From: Metellina segmentata | Lineage: Eukaryota > Arthropoda > Arachnida > Araneae > Tetragnathidae | NCBI GenBank assembly: GCA_947359465.1 | Contig: OX375881.1 | Span: forward strand, 123,205,967 to 123,269,966 | DNA: 64,000 nucleotides | Direction of reading: 5' to 3' | Part shown: in pieces, positions 1 through 9,945 of the stretch | How positions within the stretch are numbered: position 1 is the first letter of the stretch | Layout of the letters: each line of letters starts with the position of its first letter | Made by a program: the position numbers and the translations under genes | Notes under the pieces: model-generated | What the model was told of the DNA's origin: nothing | The model's database searches: none | The model's input: the letters and a program-made list of their open reading frames with translations, nothing else

Positions 1-32
1 TTCTGAAAACTACTGATCTTTACTTTGGTAAT

Positions 33-354
33 GGTAATTTTAGTGAACGTCGTACTAGAGCAACACAACGGGCTATTGACGGTGGTCCGGGATCAGTCCC
101 TTAAGGGAAAGATCCAAAAGACAACACCTCGTAATTTTGAAATATCGGTCAGATGACGAAGCAACAAGCTGGCACCCCACTCTCCAAACTTCCACACCAA
201 CCCAACGTGAGGATTTTCGGCCACGACAGATTTAAGGTGCACCAGCTGCCTCTACACCATACGCTTACAAACATCCATACCCGGACCCGGATTCGAAACA
301 GGAACCTTCCTATCTAGAGGCTAACACCTTAACCACTATACCAGTTGGTCGGCA
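33..354 (-). repeat. tRNA-derived SINE, B-head variant, near full length
   Basis: Read on the minus strand, this starts with a tRNA-like head containing an A-box-like CAACTGGTATAGTGG and a B-box-like GGTTCCTGTTTCGAATCC. It continues into the body shared by all SINEs here (GTGTGGAAGTTTGGAGAGTG, TCATCTGACC) and ends in CGACGTTCACTAAAATTACC. The head differs from the common type in this window and matches the copy at 52118-52463. It is a non-autonomous retroposon, presumably transcribed by RNA polymerase III and mobilised by an unidentified LINE. Confidence 0.85.
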
Positions 355-879
355 TTTTTCCTCGGGTACTACTGAATACTTCCATCGCAGGTTGGTATCT
401 CTGTTCATGTATACGCTTAGTTTATGGAAAAAAGACTAGTTACGTCGTGATTTATACCCTAAAAGAGGCTTCAATAAGATATATCGTTCACTATTTTCCA
501 TAGATCACATAAGTAACATGTGAAGTTAATGGAAATGTATAATGTATGTATACGTACAGTTTTTATCTAGTATATAGTTACGTTGTGATTTTATGGCCTC
601 AAAGTGAATACCACGAGATATCGCGTTCATCACTTTGAAAAAATCAATTTAATACTTACTGACAAGTTTTTGAACAACAATGTAACTATGTACAACTACA
701 TTAACAACAGAATTTGAAGGGAGTAGAATAATCCTCTTATATCACTAATACTAATCAATTTGAAAGATTATTTTTCGTCTAGTGGTTTATTCATAACTCA
801 CATTTAAATCTTTTTAAGATTGAATGTGAACAGTACCCAACTAAATATATTAACAAATCTTCGACAGTTGAAATATCAG
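355..879. other. AT-rich sequence, nothing recognised
   Basis: No coding similarity, tandem array or known repeat was recognised between the SINE and the P-element relic. The 3' end of the P element may lie here, but I could not find its terminal inverted repeat. Confidence 0.4.
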
Positions 880-2800
880 CATTTGTTACAGATACTAAAG
901 GAAAATCTTGAATGATTGAAATTATGTAAATTGTTTAGGTTATCAACGAAACTATCAGTGCTATTTTTTCCATTAGAAGTAGAATGCATGGAAAGTTTTG
1001 ATACAGAAGAAGCATGTGTTTTGATTTCCACTTCAATTACCTGCCTAATAGATATATGGTATTGTGTACCAGCCATTCGAGGATACCGGCCGAACCGACA
1101 ATCTAATTCATCAATCTGAATTGTCCCTAGTAATAAATATGACATGCCGAGCTGTGTCTTACAATACCTAGTAAGTTCTGTTAGACAGGTAGTTGTCAAT
1201 GTTAATGTCCTATGTGTCTCTAGTTAAATGAACTGTGACACAACTCATCTTTCCACAAACCCAACCAACTCAATAATTTAGTAAGAAAAATCAATTTCTG
1301 ATCAGATTTACTGGACGTAATTGGCTCACACATAATATTCCATGAATGTTTTCCTTTATAAGGGGTCTTAACATTTACGATAACAAAACAAGAAAATATT
1401 CCTGTATATGAATAAGTGCTTTCAAACTGTGCTAAATTATACACTGTGTCAAGTTTAACAAGGCTTTGATTTATATGGCATTAAAAACCTGTAGTGCAAA
1501 ATTAACCTTTTGCCTTTCTAAACTTGATGGCCACAATGCTTTTCTACTTAAAGAGAAACCATATTTTAGTAAGTTCAGTGATTCAATTTCATAAAGTTTC
1601 TTCAGTGTAAGAAAGGAAACAGTGCACATCAACTTCTAGAGTTTAAATCAAGTTAGGGAACTGCATTGCCTGCTCAGTATTTTTTAATTTAGCCAATTAT
1701 TTCTAACGCTTTTAATTAAATGGACAGAATCAATTGCAAAAAAACAAAGGCCGTGTTGAGTCAATGGGATGTGGGTATACGTAGATTAATAGTGACTGTG
1801 GATAAAACAAGGTCATTGCTTTGATGTTAATTAAGTTATTGTCAGAAACTGCTTCAAAACGTAATAGGACTTTCTTAATTACATTAAACAATGTTTCTGC
1901 TAAAATTTTATAAGTTAGCAATATATGCACAACCTCTTTATATCTAGAGAACACACTTTGCACCATGAAAACAAAAGCACTTTATGGCATTTCTCCTGAA
2001 CCTTGTGCAACTCTAACTAAATTTCCACCTTTATAATCTAAATATTGTTTGATGTGTATTTCATCAATCATTAATGATGTATGCAATTCGCATGGTTTTA
2101 AAAAAGAGGCCTTTTGTTTGGCATAGGATGAAAAATTATTCCCCTCCATTTCATTCTGAGGATTTATTGAGGCCTTGGAACTCAATTTATAAATGATACT
2201 CTAATGGGGTAAAGTTATATTTCCAGAATCCCAAACAAAACGATAGACTTGATGGGATATTAAATAAAATAAGGATGCAAAAATTAGTGAGTCAGCTGAA
2301 TATTTATACTTTTTAGGTTCAATATTTAAAAAATTGATCTGTTTGCAGATGAACTGAAGGCGATAACTTTCTTTCTCACAATTAAGAGACAATAAAAGTG
2401 ATTTAGAAACTTCCCAAATAATTTCAGCTGATAGCTTTGAATCAGGAGTAGCTTGCACATTTTCAATCGCATTTAGTATTTTATGAATTTCATTGAGTCA
2501 CTTTTGATGGAAATTCTCTAATAGTTGAAAGTTTACTCAAACACCAAGCTCATCCAGTGAAGAAAATGTCCTGTTTCTCTCTTAATCCTTTTGCGATTCA
2601 ATACTTTCGCAAATTCCTTTAAAAAGAGATGCTTCTTCCCGTTTCCTTTACTGAGTGGACTTTCTCTTGATGGTCCATAACTTGACATTGGTCCTTCCTT
2701 TAACATTGGTATTTGCAGACGTGCAGAGATAGTCCTACCTGATTTATCCTCAGAAACCGAAGACCCCCCCCCCTCAAATGATTTCGTTAATCTTGAAATG
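880..2800 (-). pseudogene. P-element/THAP9-type transposase relic
   Basis: Successive minus-strand fragments read in family order from high to low coordinates. They comprise a Ser-rich linker (2540-2760), a stretch ending DSGNITLPH (2201-2458), a segment with LMIDEIHIKQYLDYKGGN (1982-2185), one with VFSRYKEVVHIL and DSTRPLFF (1730-1966), one with IVNVKTPYKGKHSW (1220-1444), and a C-terminal block with RYCKTQLGMSYLLLG and RFGRYPRMAGTQYHISIRQ (876-1199). This is the order of the RNase H-like catalytic region and the P-element C-terminal domain. The N-terminal THAP zinc finger was not found. Stops and frameshifts separate the pieces, so the gene is dead. The IDEIH motif still shows an acidic pair of the catalytic core. 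No terminal repeats or target duplication were identified. I cannot tell a decayed transposon from a formerly domesticated THAP9-like gene, but the former fits the surroundings better. Confidence 0.82.
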
Positions 2801-3140
2801 CTTCAGGCAAACCTATTAAAAATAAAGGAAGAGTTAACATTTTTTAAGGCTCCCAATAACAGCTCTTCCAACATTATCAAGCTGTAAAGATGAATAAAAT
2901 GTTTATACCCATGCGACCAAAGAACCTATTTTCTCTAAAATTCAGCCAATTCAAATTACATGTTATAAATTGATGTCTGCAAATACTGGATATTACCCTG
3001 CATTTCAACAATGTTCTAGTTCAATATTTAAATAAAAATTTTGTATTCAAATCTAAATTTTTCTTTCCAAGGTTAAAACTGTTTATTTGTTTAGTTCATT
3101 CGCTGAAATTGTTCCTCAGAAAAAATTATTTTAGAATCTG
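2801..3140. other. AT-rich sequence, nothing recognised
   Basis: Short A/T-rich stretch upstream of the P-element relic. No feature could be supported. Confidence 0.35.
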
Positions 3141-3149
3141 TGTTCGCTT

Positions 3150-3300
3150 TATACTGTTGCGATTCTAATGCAAACAATAATAATTAAATTCCAATAAATT
3201 ATTTTTAAAACGTTCTAGATTAAATTTTTAAATTTGGACGCGACAGAAAAATTGCAAAACGAAAAGACAACGAAAACGAGTAAAAAACTTGACTGATATG
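3150..3300 (+). repeat. Fragment of the Helentron-like repeat (3' part)
   Basis: The stretch containing GTTGCGATTCTAATGCAAAC, AATAATAATTAAATTCC and CGTTCTAGATTAAATTTTTA aligns with the 3' third of the larger copies at 32665-33569 and 8055-8703. It has no clear end and is a decayed fragment. Confidence 0.55.
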
Positions 3301-4098
3301 TTCAATTAATGACACAGTATTCAAGTACAAAATGTAAATAAAATTGTTTTCAGTCATTAAATTACATTACATATACGAAAGAAAGATTATTTTTTTACTA
3401 TAAAATAACCTTTTAGTCGTTAATTATCTTGTTAAATGGCATCCTTTCAAAAAAGAAAAAAATACTCAGTTTCAGCAATTCAAAAAAGATAAGATTATTT
3501 TATTAGGATTATACAGGGTGACCTGTAAAGTCCTTTTAAGCCCTGTAATTTTTAAACCTCGTCTCGTAGAGTCAAGGTAGTAACGTATACCTACAGTAAA
3601 GTGACCATGCTGAATTTATTGAGACAGCTTACAGCGCCTCTAGCGGTGAAATAAGGAAATTAAAAAAATAACTCGAAAACTAAAGGAGATTGGTCAAAAA
3701 GTTAAATTAGAAAAATGTACGCAATACAATAATAAAGCCACAAAAAAAAAAAATCATGAAGTCATCTGTAAAACTGGCGGAGATATTCGCGATCGAAATT
3801 TGATCTTTTCTATGCCTTGAAAAGAGGGCCGTCCTATAAATTGTAAAACGTGTTTTCCGGTGTCATCATTCAGTTTTTATGATTTAAGCAACAACAAATT
3901 TAAATTCAAACAAAGAAAGTAAAAAAAAAATGAATTAAAAAAAAGAAACATTTGAAAACGTATTTCGGAAAATAAAAAAAACTGACGATCCGAAATCACA
4001 ATTTTCGTGCAACAACTAATATATACAAATCAAAACCTCTGGACCATACAACCAGAACGAAGATTTACTATTTAACAATTTTATTCTGATAAATTTTG

Positions 4099-4284
4099 GG
4101 GGCCGTGGTAGCCCGATTGGTAAAATGACGGACTGCCAACCAGAGGGTTGAGAGCGTCCACGGGTAAAAAAGGGGCTTCGTGCACGCAAATCCGCCGTGG
4201 CCTCTTAAGTCCTCGCGTTTGTGTAATGTGGAATTGCGATGATTGTGGTGCTATCTCAGGCGTTACTGCGCCACCTGACCGTGG
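4099..4284 (+). repeat. SINE, A-head, degenerate and 3'-truncated
   Basis: Starts GGGGCCGTGGTAGCCCGATT (A-box-like) and passes through a damaged B-box to the shared body (CGTGGCCTC, TGTGGAATT, CACCTGACCGTGGT). It ends where the transposase sequence (CAACATGATGGCACCACC) begins, so it sits inside the long-armed transposon. Confidence 0.75.
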
Positions 4285-4645
4285 TACCAACATGATGGCA
4301 CCACCGCCGTACAAACCCCACCATGAACTCCACGCAGCGTTACAGTTTCTTAAGAACAGATTTGGCCAACACGTAATCGGCTACGGTGGCTGTGTTGAAG
4401 TGTTTCCACTATCACCAGATCTTACAACCCCTCTCGATTTCTTCCTCTGGGGTTACATCAACGATCGGGTGTATGAAACTCCGTTGACAAGTTTGCTGGA
4501 TCTGCGGCAGCGTATCATCGATAGCTGCGCTACCGTCACACTACTGATGATAAGAAATGTGCATGCTGGCGTGCTTGATCGAATACAAATGTGTATTGTA
4601 ACCGATGGTGACCTTTTTGAACACACTCGCCATGTGTTTGTTTAG
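4285..4645 (+). pseudogene. C-terminal half of a DDE/D transposase (mariner superfamily-like)
   Basis: The open frame 4148-4645 is chimeric: its first third is SINE, and transposase begins near 4285. The transposase part shows a degraded QQDGAPPHY-type motif (here MMAPPPYK), then LSPDLTTPLDFFLWGYIND with its acidic residue, then LLDLRQRIIDSC. These belong to IS630/Tc1/mariner-type transposases with a PLDFFLWG signature. The N-terminal DNA-binding half and the first catalytic Asp are absent, and the second Asp is not in this frame. It stops at 4645. Clearly non-functional; the encoding element is the long-armed transposon around it. Confidence 0.75.
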
Positions 4646-4805
4646 CAATAAATTTCTTGCTGTTGCTCATCTGTGTCTTTTACTTTTCCAATGTGCCACA
4701 CTGAATAACGCGCATTTGTTTCTGACATTTTCGCATCACTCTCAAAGTTTATGAGGATAAAATGATTAAACAGTAAATCTTCGTTCGTGGTTGTATAGCA
4801 GAGAA

Positions 4806-5250
4806 GTTTTTAATCGTGTATTTTAGTTATTGCATAAAAATTGTTATTTCGGATCGTCATTTTTTTTTTATTGATCGTTTTTTTTTTTTTTTGTTGCTTT
4901 CTTTGTTGTTTGAATTTAAATTTGTCATTGTTTAACTCAGTAAAACTGAATGATAACACCGGAGAACGAGTTTTTCAATTTCGGGACGGCCCCTTTTTCA
5001 AGGCATGGAAAAGTTTTGATTTGTATATATTAGTTGTTGTACGAAAATTGTGATTTCGGATCGTCATTTTATTTTTATTTTCCGGAGTACGTTTTCAGAT
5101 GTTTTTTTTTTTTTTTTTACTTTCTTTGTGTGTGTTTGAATTTAAATTTGTTGTTGCTTAACTCAGAAAAACTGAATGATGACACCGGAAAACACGTTTT
5201 ACAATTTCAGGACGGCCCTCTTTTCAAGGCATGGAAAAGATCAAATTTCA
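4806..5250 (+). repeat. Tandem duplication in the right arm, about 220-bp unit
   Basis: Two successive copies share GTGATTTCGGATCGTCAT, TTGAATTTAAATTTG, AACTGAATGAT and TTTTCAAGGCATGGAAAAG. Each copy contains a long T tract of different length. The left arm has only one corresponding inverted copy. Confidence 0.8.
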
Positions 5251-5439
5251 ATCGCGAATATCTCCGCCAGTTTTACAGATAGACCTAGACTAGTCTTAGA
5301 AGCACAGCAGTAAACCGGGAAACCATACTCCAGGATGGGTCTTAAGAGGGAGTAAATGATTCTGCTCCCCAGTCGCGCCCAGATATATATTTTAGGATAG
5401 TCAGGCGTTTTCTGCCTTTTTTCACAAGATGATCGATGT

Positions 5440-5920
5440 GCTTACTGCTTGTAATCTCAGGGTCCAGAACGAAACCCAGGTATTTTGGATATTTATCCAC
5501 CAAAAGAGGTTGGTTATTCATAAAAATCCTAGGCTGGTAATTGTACAGCTTTCTATTGGTTGTAAAGAAACTGAGAAGGTGGATTTCAAAGGATTAAAAT
5601 GTAATTTGTGGTTTTCAGCAAAATTCCACACGTCAACGAGCGTCTGGTTAACATTATTTTCCAAGTCTGCAATATTGGCGCCGGAGTCCCAGAGGACTAT
5701 GTCGTCAGCAAACAATCCCACTTCACATCTCCTGGAGATAACTTTCTCGATGCCACTCAAAAACAGGGTAAAAAGAATTGGGCTCAAAACGGAGCCATGT
5801 GGAAGACCTTGACCCAACTTAAAACCATTCGAAATGGAGTTGTTAAATCTAACCTTGATTACTCTGTCTCTTAAAAAATCATAAATCCAAGGCAGGGCCC
5901 TATTTCGAATTCCAAAATTA
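5440..5920 (-). pseudogene. Non-LTR reverse transcriptase, palm motifs B-C and thumb
   Basis: Contains LGQGLPHGSVLSPILFTLF (motif B), then EVGLFADDIVLW with the catalytic Asp pair, HKLHFNPLKS, and finally KYLGFVLD of the thumb region. The main open part is 5518-5817. Translation fades below about 5440, and the element ends near 5281, against the inverted arm of the older transposon. Confidence 0.88.
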
Positions 5921-6270
5921 TCATAAAGCTTGGTTAATAAGTCGTTGTTTCCAAACAGTATCGAAAGCCTTGGACAAGTACAAGAAAGCTGCCACCATGT
6001 GATTTACAGGCTTCAAATTGTGCGCATCTCTTATCCTCTGGATTATATACAGCACCTGATCTGTAGTGCTATGTCCTGATTTAAAACCATATTGTTCCTC
6101 TGGGAAAAGGCCACGTGAATTCAGATAAAATGAAAGTCTCTTTAGAATCATCCTCTCCATTATTTTGCACGCAATAGATGTGAGTGCGATGGGCCTATAA
6201 CTCTCGGGAGAACTGGCATCTTTGTTTGGCTTTCTTATAGGAATGATGGTTGCCCTTTTCCAGTCACGGG
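5921..6270 (-). pseudogene. Non-LTR reverse transcriptase, fingers and palm motif A
   Basis: Continuing from the previous ORF in a shifted frame, the sequence reads SPESYRPIALTS, then MERMILKRL, EEQYGFKSGHSTTDQ and AAFLYLSKAFDTVW. In active enzymes of this class the motif reads FLDLSKAFDTVW, so the first catalytic Asp is replaced by Tyr here. The frame ends at LINQAL, and RT resumes in another frame (RALPWIYDFLRDRV) just downstream. Both changes make the enzyme inactive. Confidence 0.87.
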
Positions 6271-7376
6271 GGGAGCCGTCCCGATTTCCAAGATAAGTTT
6301 ATTCTATCCAAAAGTCTATGTCTTCCAGCCTGACCCAGATGTTTAATCATGTTTCCGTGTATGCCGTCAGGACCAGGGGATTTTTGTAGATCTGTATCCA
6401 TAAAGGAAGCCTCGAGTTCGTGCAAACGAAAATCACTTGAGAAAATGGGGATCCCTTCGCGAGAACTACGGCACCCGTGAACAATGTTCCTTGCTCTCTT
6501 CTTAACAGATCTGTCAACATGAGAGAAGCTTAGCTTGCTTGTTTTCTGATAGTGCGCACCAAGGATATCGGCAGCCTCGCAATCAGTTTGGGGAATCCGG
6601 CCGTTTGAGTCTTGAATTGTATTGCATAGTTCTTCCTGAGGCTGTTCCCTGCTTGTGCCCCTCACCAATTTCCACAATTTACTATTAGAGACCCTTGGAT
6701 CAAGCTTGGAACATAGTTCATTCCATTTAGCTCTCTTGATTTGTGCATAGGCAAGTTTAATCTCAGCATTAATTCTGCTTAAATTAACTCTATACGAACT
6801 ATCCCTGGACTCATTTAAGGCGCTAGCAAGTCGTTTTCTCTCCTCCAGCGAACGCTTGAGGCTTGGTGTCTTGTGGGGAAAATATTTTTTAAAACTCTTA
6901 ATAATACCCCTAGGAATAGCCTTTTTAGCATTATTAATTATAACTGATTTCAGGGTGAGCCAATCAGAATCAAGAATATTTGTCATGGGTTTAGAGTTAA
7001 TATCTGTTTTGATAGAACGGGTATATGACTCCCAGTCAGCCTTCTTAAAATTCCAGCACTTTTTGTTGTTTTCGAACACAGGCAACGCGCCATTTAGTTC
7101 AATCAATACAGGGAGATGATCGTTACCTCTGTTCTCAAGGACTGACCAGGAACTCCCCGAGTAGAGATTGAGGCTAACAACAGCGACATCTAGTGCCTCA
7201 GTGGTGTCGTAACTGTAAGATGCATGGGTTGGAGTACCATCGTTTAGAAAGATAAAACCACAATCGTCTGTCATCTTAATGAGTTCTATACCTCTTCGAT
7301 TTTCGTCAGTACACCCCCAATTAGTATGTTTTGCATTTAAATCTCCGATCAGAATAGCGTTGTCTACAACACCCAT
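6264..7376 (-). pseudogene. Non-LTR ORF2 fragment: endonuclease C-terminus plus RT N-terminus
   Basis: This 370-codon frame begins inside an endonuclease/exonuclease/phosphatase domain: ILIGDLNAKHTNWGC (about residues 8-22), LDVAVVS (about 62-68) and NDHLPVLIEL (about 84-93), the last holding the catalytic Asp-His pair. A basic linker (residues 130-240) follows, then the start of the reverse transcriptase with KSPGPDGIHGNMIKHL (about 331-346). The frame closes at about 6264 by frameshift, with RT continuing in another frame. The first residues, MGV, appear to come from the adjoining Tc1 fragment, so the start codon is not native. The first half of the endonuclease is absent. A dead relic, but the longest open frame in the window. 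Confidence 0.87.
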
Positions 7377-7600
7377 ATCTTAATACCACTGCTCGACAGA
7401 GACTGCAACATGACACGGAGCGTTGTCATCCTGGAAGTAACATTCTTCCGTTCCATAAAATTGCTAGAGCGTAGGAATAACCTGATTGTCCAAAATGTTC
7501 ATGGAGGCGTTCAATTGACCAGGGACAACATGAAAATGTAGCATGCCATACCACGAAAACCACCTTCAAATCAGCAGTCGTATTTAATGCGTATTCGCTG
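7377..7600 (-). pseudogene. Tc1-like transposase fragment
   Basis: Minus-strand translation gives FSWYGMLHFHVVPGQLNAS, then NILDNQVIPTL, then ECYFQDDNAPCHVAVSVEQW. This corresponds to the central catalytic region of Tc1 transposases, including the FQDDNAPCH motif with the second catalytic Asp. In-frame stops are present, and both ends of the element are missing. Its downstream boundary coincides with the start of the non-LTR fragment. Confidence 0.8.
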
Positions 7601-7619
7601 GTCCATTATTGGAGGGTAG

Positions 7620-7775
7620 TGTATATCGTCATTAGGAAAAACTGACCAGATATTGATCTCATTCTCATAAAAAGAAACAGGGAATATTTCGCTGACGAGA
7701 TATCTCATCATTAACTGAATTGGTCATATGTCGATGGACGGGATATCTCATTAAAAAGCCACTTGGAAGGTTAAC
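7620..7775 (-). repeat. Palindromic repeat family (GACGAGATATCTCGTC), copy 1
   Basis: Contains CTGACGAGATATCTCATC and GGACGGGATATCTCAT with ACTGACCAGATATTGATCTC, then ends AAAGCCACTTGGAAGGTTAA. That is the reverse complement of the GTGGTTTCGACGAG start seen in other copies. Confidence 0.7.
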
Positions 7776-7817
7776 TCCCTACCTCTACCTTTACATTTAT
7801 GAATACATATAATTTTA

Positions 7818-7834
7818 ATATATATATATATATA
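7818..7834. repeat. (AT)n microsatellite
   Basis: A run of about eight AT dinucleotides beside a truncated SINE tail. Confidence 0.9.
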
Positions 7835-7985
7835 GGTATTTTAATTCGTGTCGCACTTGAGCAACATAACGGGTTATTGCGAAAGTCATGGATCAAACCC
7901 GAAGGGAAATATCCCAGAACAACACTACATAATTTTGAACCACAGTCATGTGACGAGGTCACACCCGAGCTGGCACGGTTACTCA
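7835..7985 (-). repeat. SINE 3' half
   Basis: GGTATTTTAATTCGTGTCGC, then AGCAACATAACGGGTTATTG, GATCAAACCCGAAGGGAA and GACGAGGTCACACC are the reverse complement of the SINE tail and central body. The head is missing. Confidence 0.85.
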
Positions 7986-8054
7986 TGATGTATTACAAAA
8001 CTACTCGGTAGTTTCGAGGTACATTTGAATTTTATTCGTTTCGTCATATCTGAA

Positions 8055-8703
8055 ACTAGCCACTGCATGGCCAGCACGGAGTTGCCCGTGACCGTTCGTT
8101 TCGTGGGGTCAGTTGCGACCACTGCTCGCTAACCTCCGGTTATTCCTTCGCAAACCCATGGGAACTTGTAGCCTATTGGATAACAGCCATCAAGGCGTTG
8201 CCAGTGGTGTTAGTATACTTCGCCAACCAAATGAAAATTCGCAGCCTATTGGATAACAACCTATTGTAGCCTATTGGATTACAACCTATTGTAGTCTATT
8301 GGATAACAACCTATTGTAGTCTCTTGGATAACCATCATGGCCTCGTCGTTATCAATTGCGGCCAAATTCGAAATGCAAACAGATCCAATCGGCGTGACGT
8401 CACAATCTCTCGCGAAAACCGTCGACGGCTTTGGCAAGTAGATGATGCGGAGTGGAACGTTCTTCGGTGCCGGAAGTAAACAACTCGCTTTACGTTCCAC
8501 TCAGAAACCCTCGCGTATTTTTAATTAAATTCCAATTTTAAAATGTTCTCGATTAAATTTTAAAATTCGGGAGTAAAATCTCAAAAAAATTCGGACCGCA
8601 TGTGTGCTGAAGTTCCATTATTGGAAGTGCCCTAGATTCGTCAGGACAGTCCACACACACTCAATCCCCCCCCCACACACTTCCTTTTATAATAGTAGAG
8701 ATT
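8055..8703 (+). mobile_element. Non-autonomous Helentron-like element
   Basis: Starts ACTAGCCACTGCATGGCC with GTTGCCCGTG nearby and ends CTTCCTTTTATAATAGTAGAGATT. The same ends recur at 38552-39044. The internal AATCGGCGTGACGTCAC and ATTCGTCAGGACAGT stretches are shared with the copies at 32665-33569 and elsewhere. It encodes no protein. The class is inferred from end style (ACTAG-type 5' end, a 3' end resembling TATAATAGTAGAGATT); I could not check it against a reference library. Confidence 0.6.
8243..8333 (+). repeat. 25-bp tandem repeat, about 3.6 copies
   Basis: The unit AGCCTATTGGATAACAACCTATTGT repeats with a period of 25 bases and a few substitutions. It lies inside the Helentron-like element. 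The core CCTATTGG also occurs singly in the copy at 22101-22866. Confidence 0.9.
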
Positions 8704-8999
8704 AATAACCGACCCATATATTGGTGTCGGTTGCATTTGAATTGCTATTATGACACAGTACCACCACATCAATTCTGATTTTCACACGCGTCTTCAGAGG
8801 TTTACGATTTCGCTTCGAGAGGAATCACACGCCCGAGATTTAGCTTCGTGGTACATTGATTCAAAATGATTCCAGGGTATCTGAAGAAAATGAATCGATA
8901 TTTCAAGTGGAACCGTATCTACATGCCACACACGAGTTTAGGTTTGTGTTTCAGACTGTCTGACGAAAATGCGTGATGTTATACAGGCTTACAATGTGT

Positions 9000-9152
9000 T
9001 GTGTTTGAAGAGTGGGGATGTCAGCTCGGGTGTGGCCTCGTCATCTGACTTGGTGGTCGTCCTTGAATCTGCCATCGGGTTTGATCCCTGGCCGTCGCAA
9101 ATAGCCAGGTGTGTTGCTCTAATGCGATGTGAATTAAAAAAACAAATACCGT
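9000..9152 (+). repeat. SINE 3' half, 5'-truncated
   Basis: AGAGTGGGGATGTCAGCTCG, GTCATCTGACT, GGGTTTGATCCCTGG and TGTTGCTCTAATGCGATG match the SINE body and tail. Confidence 0.85.
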
Positions 9153-9880
9153 GAGTTGTAATTTTAAATAGTATTCTACTTCATGATTTGCAACTATGCT
9201 TATTGGGTAAGGTGACCTAATATGTGATAATTTTTTAAAATTGCGTAGGCGAGTGTCTAATAAAAAATTAAGCAAACACTTTTTTTATACTTAAAACACT
9301 CTTACTCGAGTTGTTTTGAAGTGTTGAAAAATTTCGTGGCAAAATACATCGCAATTATTTGCAAAAAAAAAAATGATAAAAGTATTTGAATTCGCTGTTT
9401 TGGGAAAAGGTTGCATAATATGAGGCACCGAGATTTCTTAATCTTTACACTGCGGCAGACAGACAACCCTAAAATTTCGTTTACACCAGCGGCATGGTAT
9501 AGATCTGTGTACTGTGCATGTTATCGATCACCATTTACAAGCTGTCAGCAGCTGACCTTCTCCTCCTTTTGTTTGGTACCCTACCCTGCCGACCGTTAGC
9601 CGTGAACGCTTTGGTATTAAAGGCAGACGATATATATAGCTATCTCACGCCAAACGATACGCCACACAATACTATGAAAGGAAAGATTCAGTCGTAAATG
9701 CCACTCAAGGCTCTATCGCTCAAGTTAGATAATTATATAAGGGGGGTCGGACATGCAGGCGAAAGAGCCGTTCTATGAGACGATTGAAAAAAATAACTCC
9801 TCAATGTAAAGGTTAACGAGAATAATCGTCTTTCTAAGAGAAAACGAACCCTTTTACTTATCTCGTCTTTGTATGAAAAT
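9153..9880. other. Unassigned sequence
   Basis: AT-rich, with one more balanced patch at about 9420-9600. No protein similarity, repeat or RNA gene was recognised. Confidence 0.35.
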
Positions 9881-9945
9881 CGACATCAACTTGATGGACG
9901 GAATATGTCGTATTTACTTTACGATATCTCCTCGTAATCGTAATA
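9880..9945. repeat. Palindromic repeat family, degenerate copy 2
   Basis: GACATCAACTTGATGGACGG followed by TATGTCGTATTTACTTTACG and ATATCTCCTCG resembles the CATCAAGAT / ATATCTCGTC spacing of better copies. Confidence 0.45.

Larger units (their letters stand above)
3513..5281 (+). mobile_element. DDE transposon with long inverted arms, interrupted and truncated
   Basis: The left end begins TACAGGGTGACCTGTAAAG, typical of mariner-superfamily-like transposons with TACAGGGTG termini. The left arm at about 3762-4085 contains AAACTGGCGGAGATATTCGC and CGTGTTTTCCGGTGTCATC. It recurs inverted at about 4764-5281 as GCGAATATCTCCGCCAGTTT and GATGACACCGGAAAACACG, so the element has inverted arms of several hundred bases. 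The right arm carries a tandem duplication (about 4806-5011 and 5012-5250). A transposase fragment lies between the arms (4285-4645). The outer part of the right arm is missing where a non-LTR retrotransposon sequence begins at about 5281. Confidence 0.75.
5281..7376 (-). mobile_element. Jockey-type non-LTR retrotransposon, truncated at both ends
   Basis: On the minus strand, endonuclease C-terminus, linker and reverse transcriptase follow in order from 7376 to 5281. The 5' part of the endonuclease and everything after the RT thumb (the last recognisable motif is KYLGFVLD, about 5480) are missing. Loss of the 3' end is unusual for a simple 5'-truncated LINE copy and points to deletion or later rearrangement. 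Confidence 0.88.

Noticed and set aside
4148..4645. A 165-codon open frame as one gene
   Set aside because: Its first third is SINE sequence and only the rest is transposase. It is a chimera of two elements with no native start.
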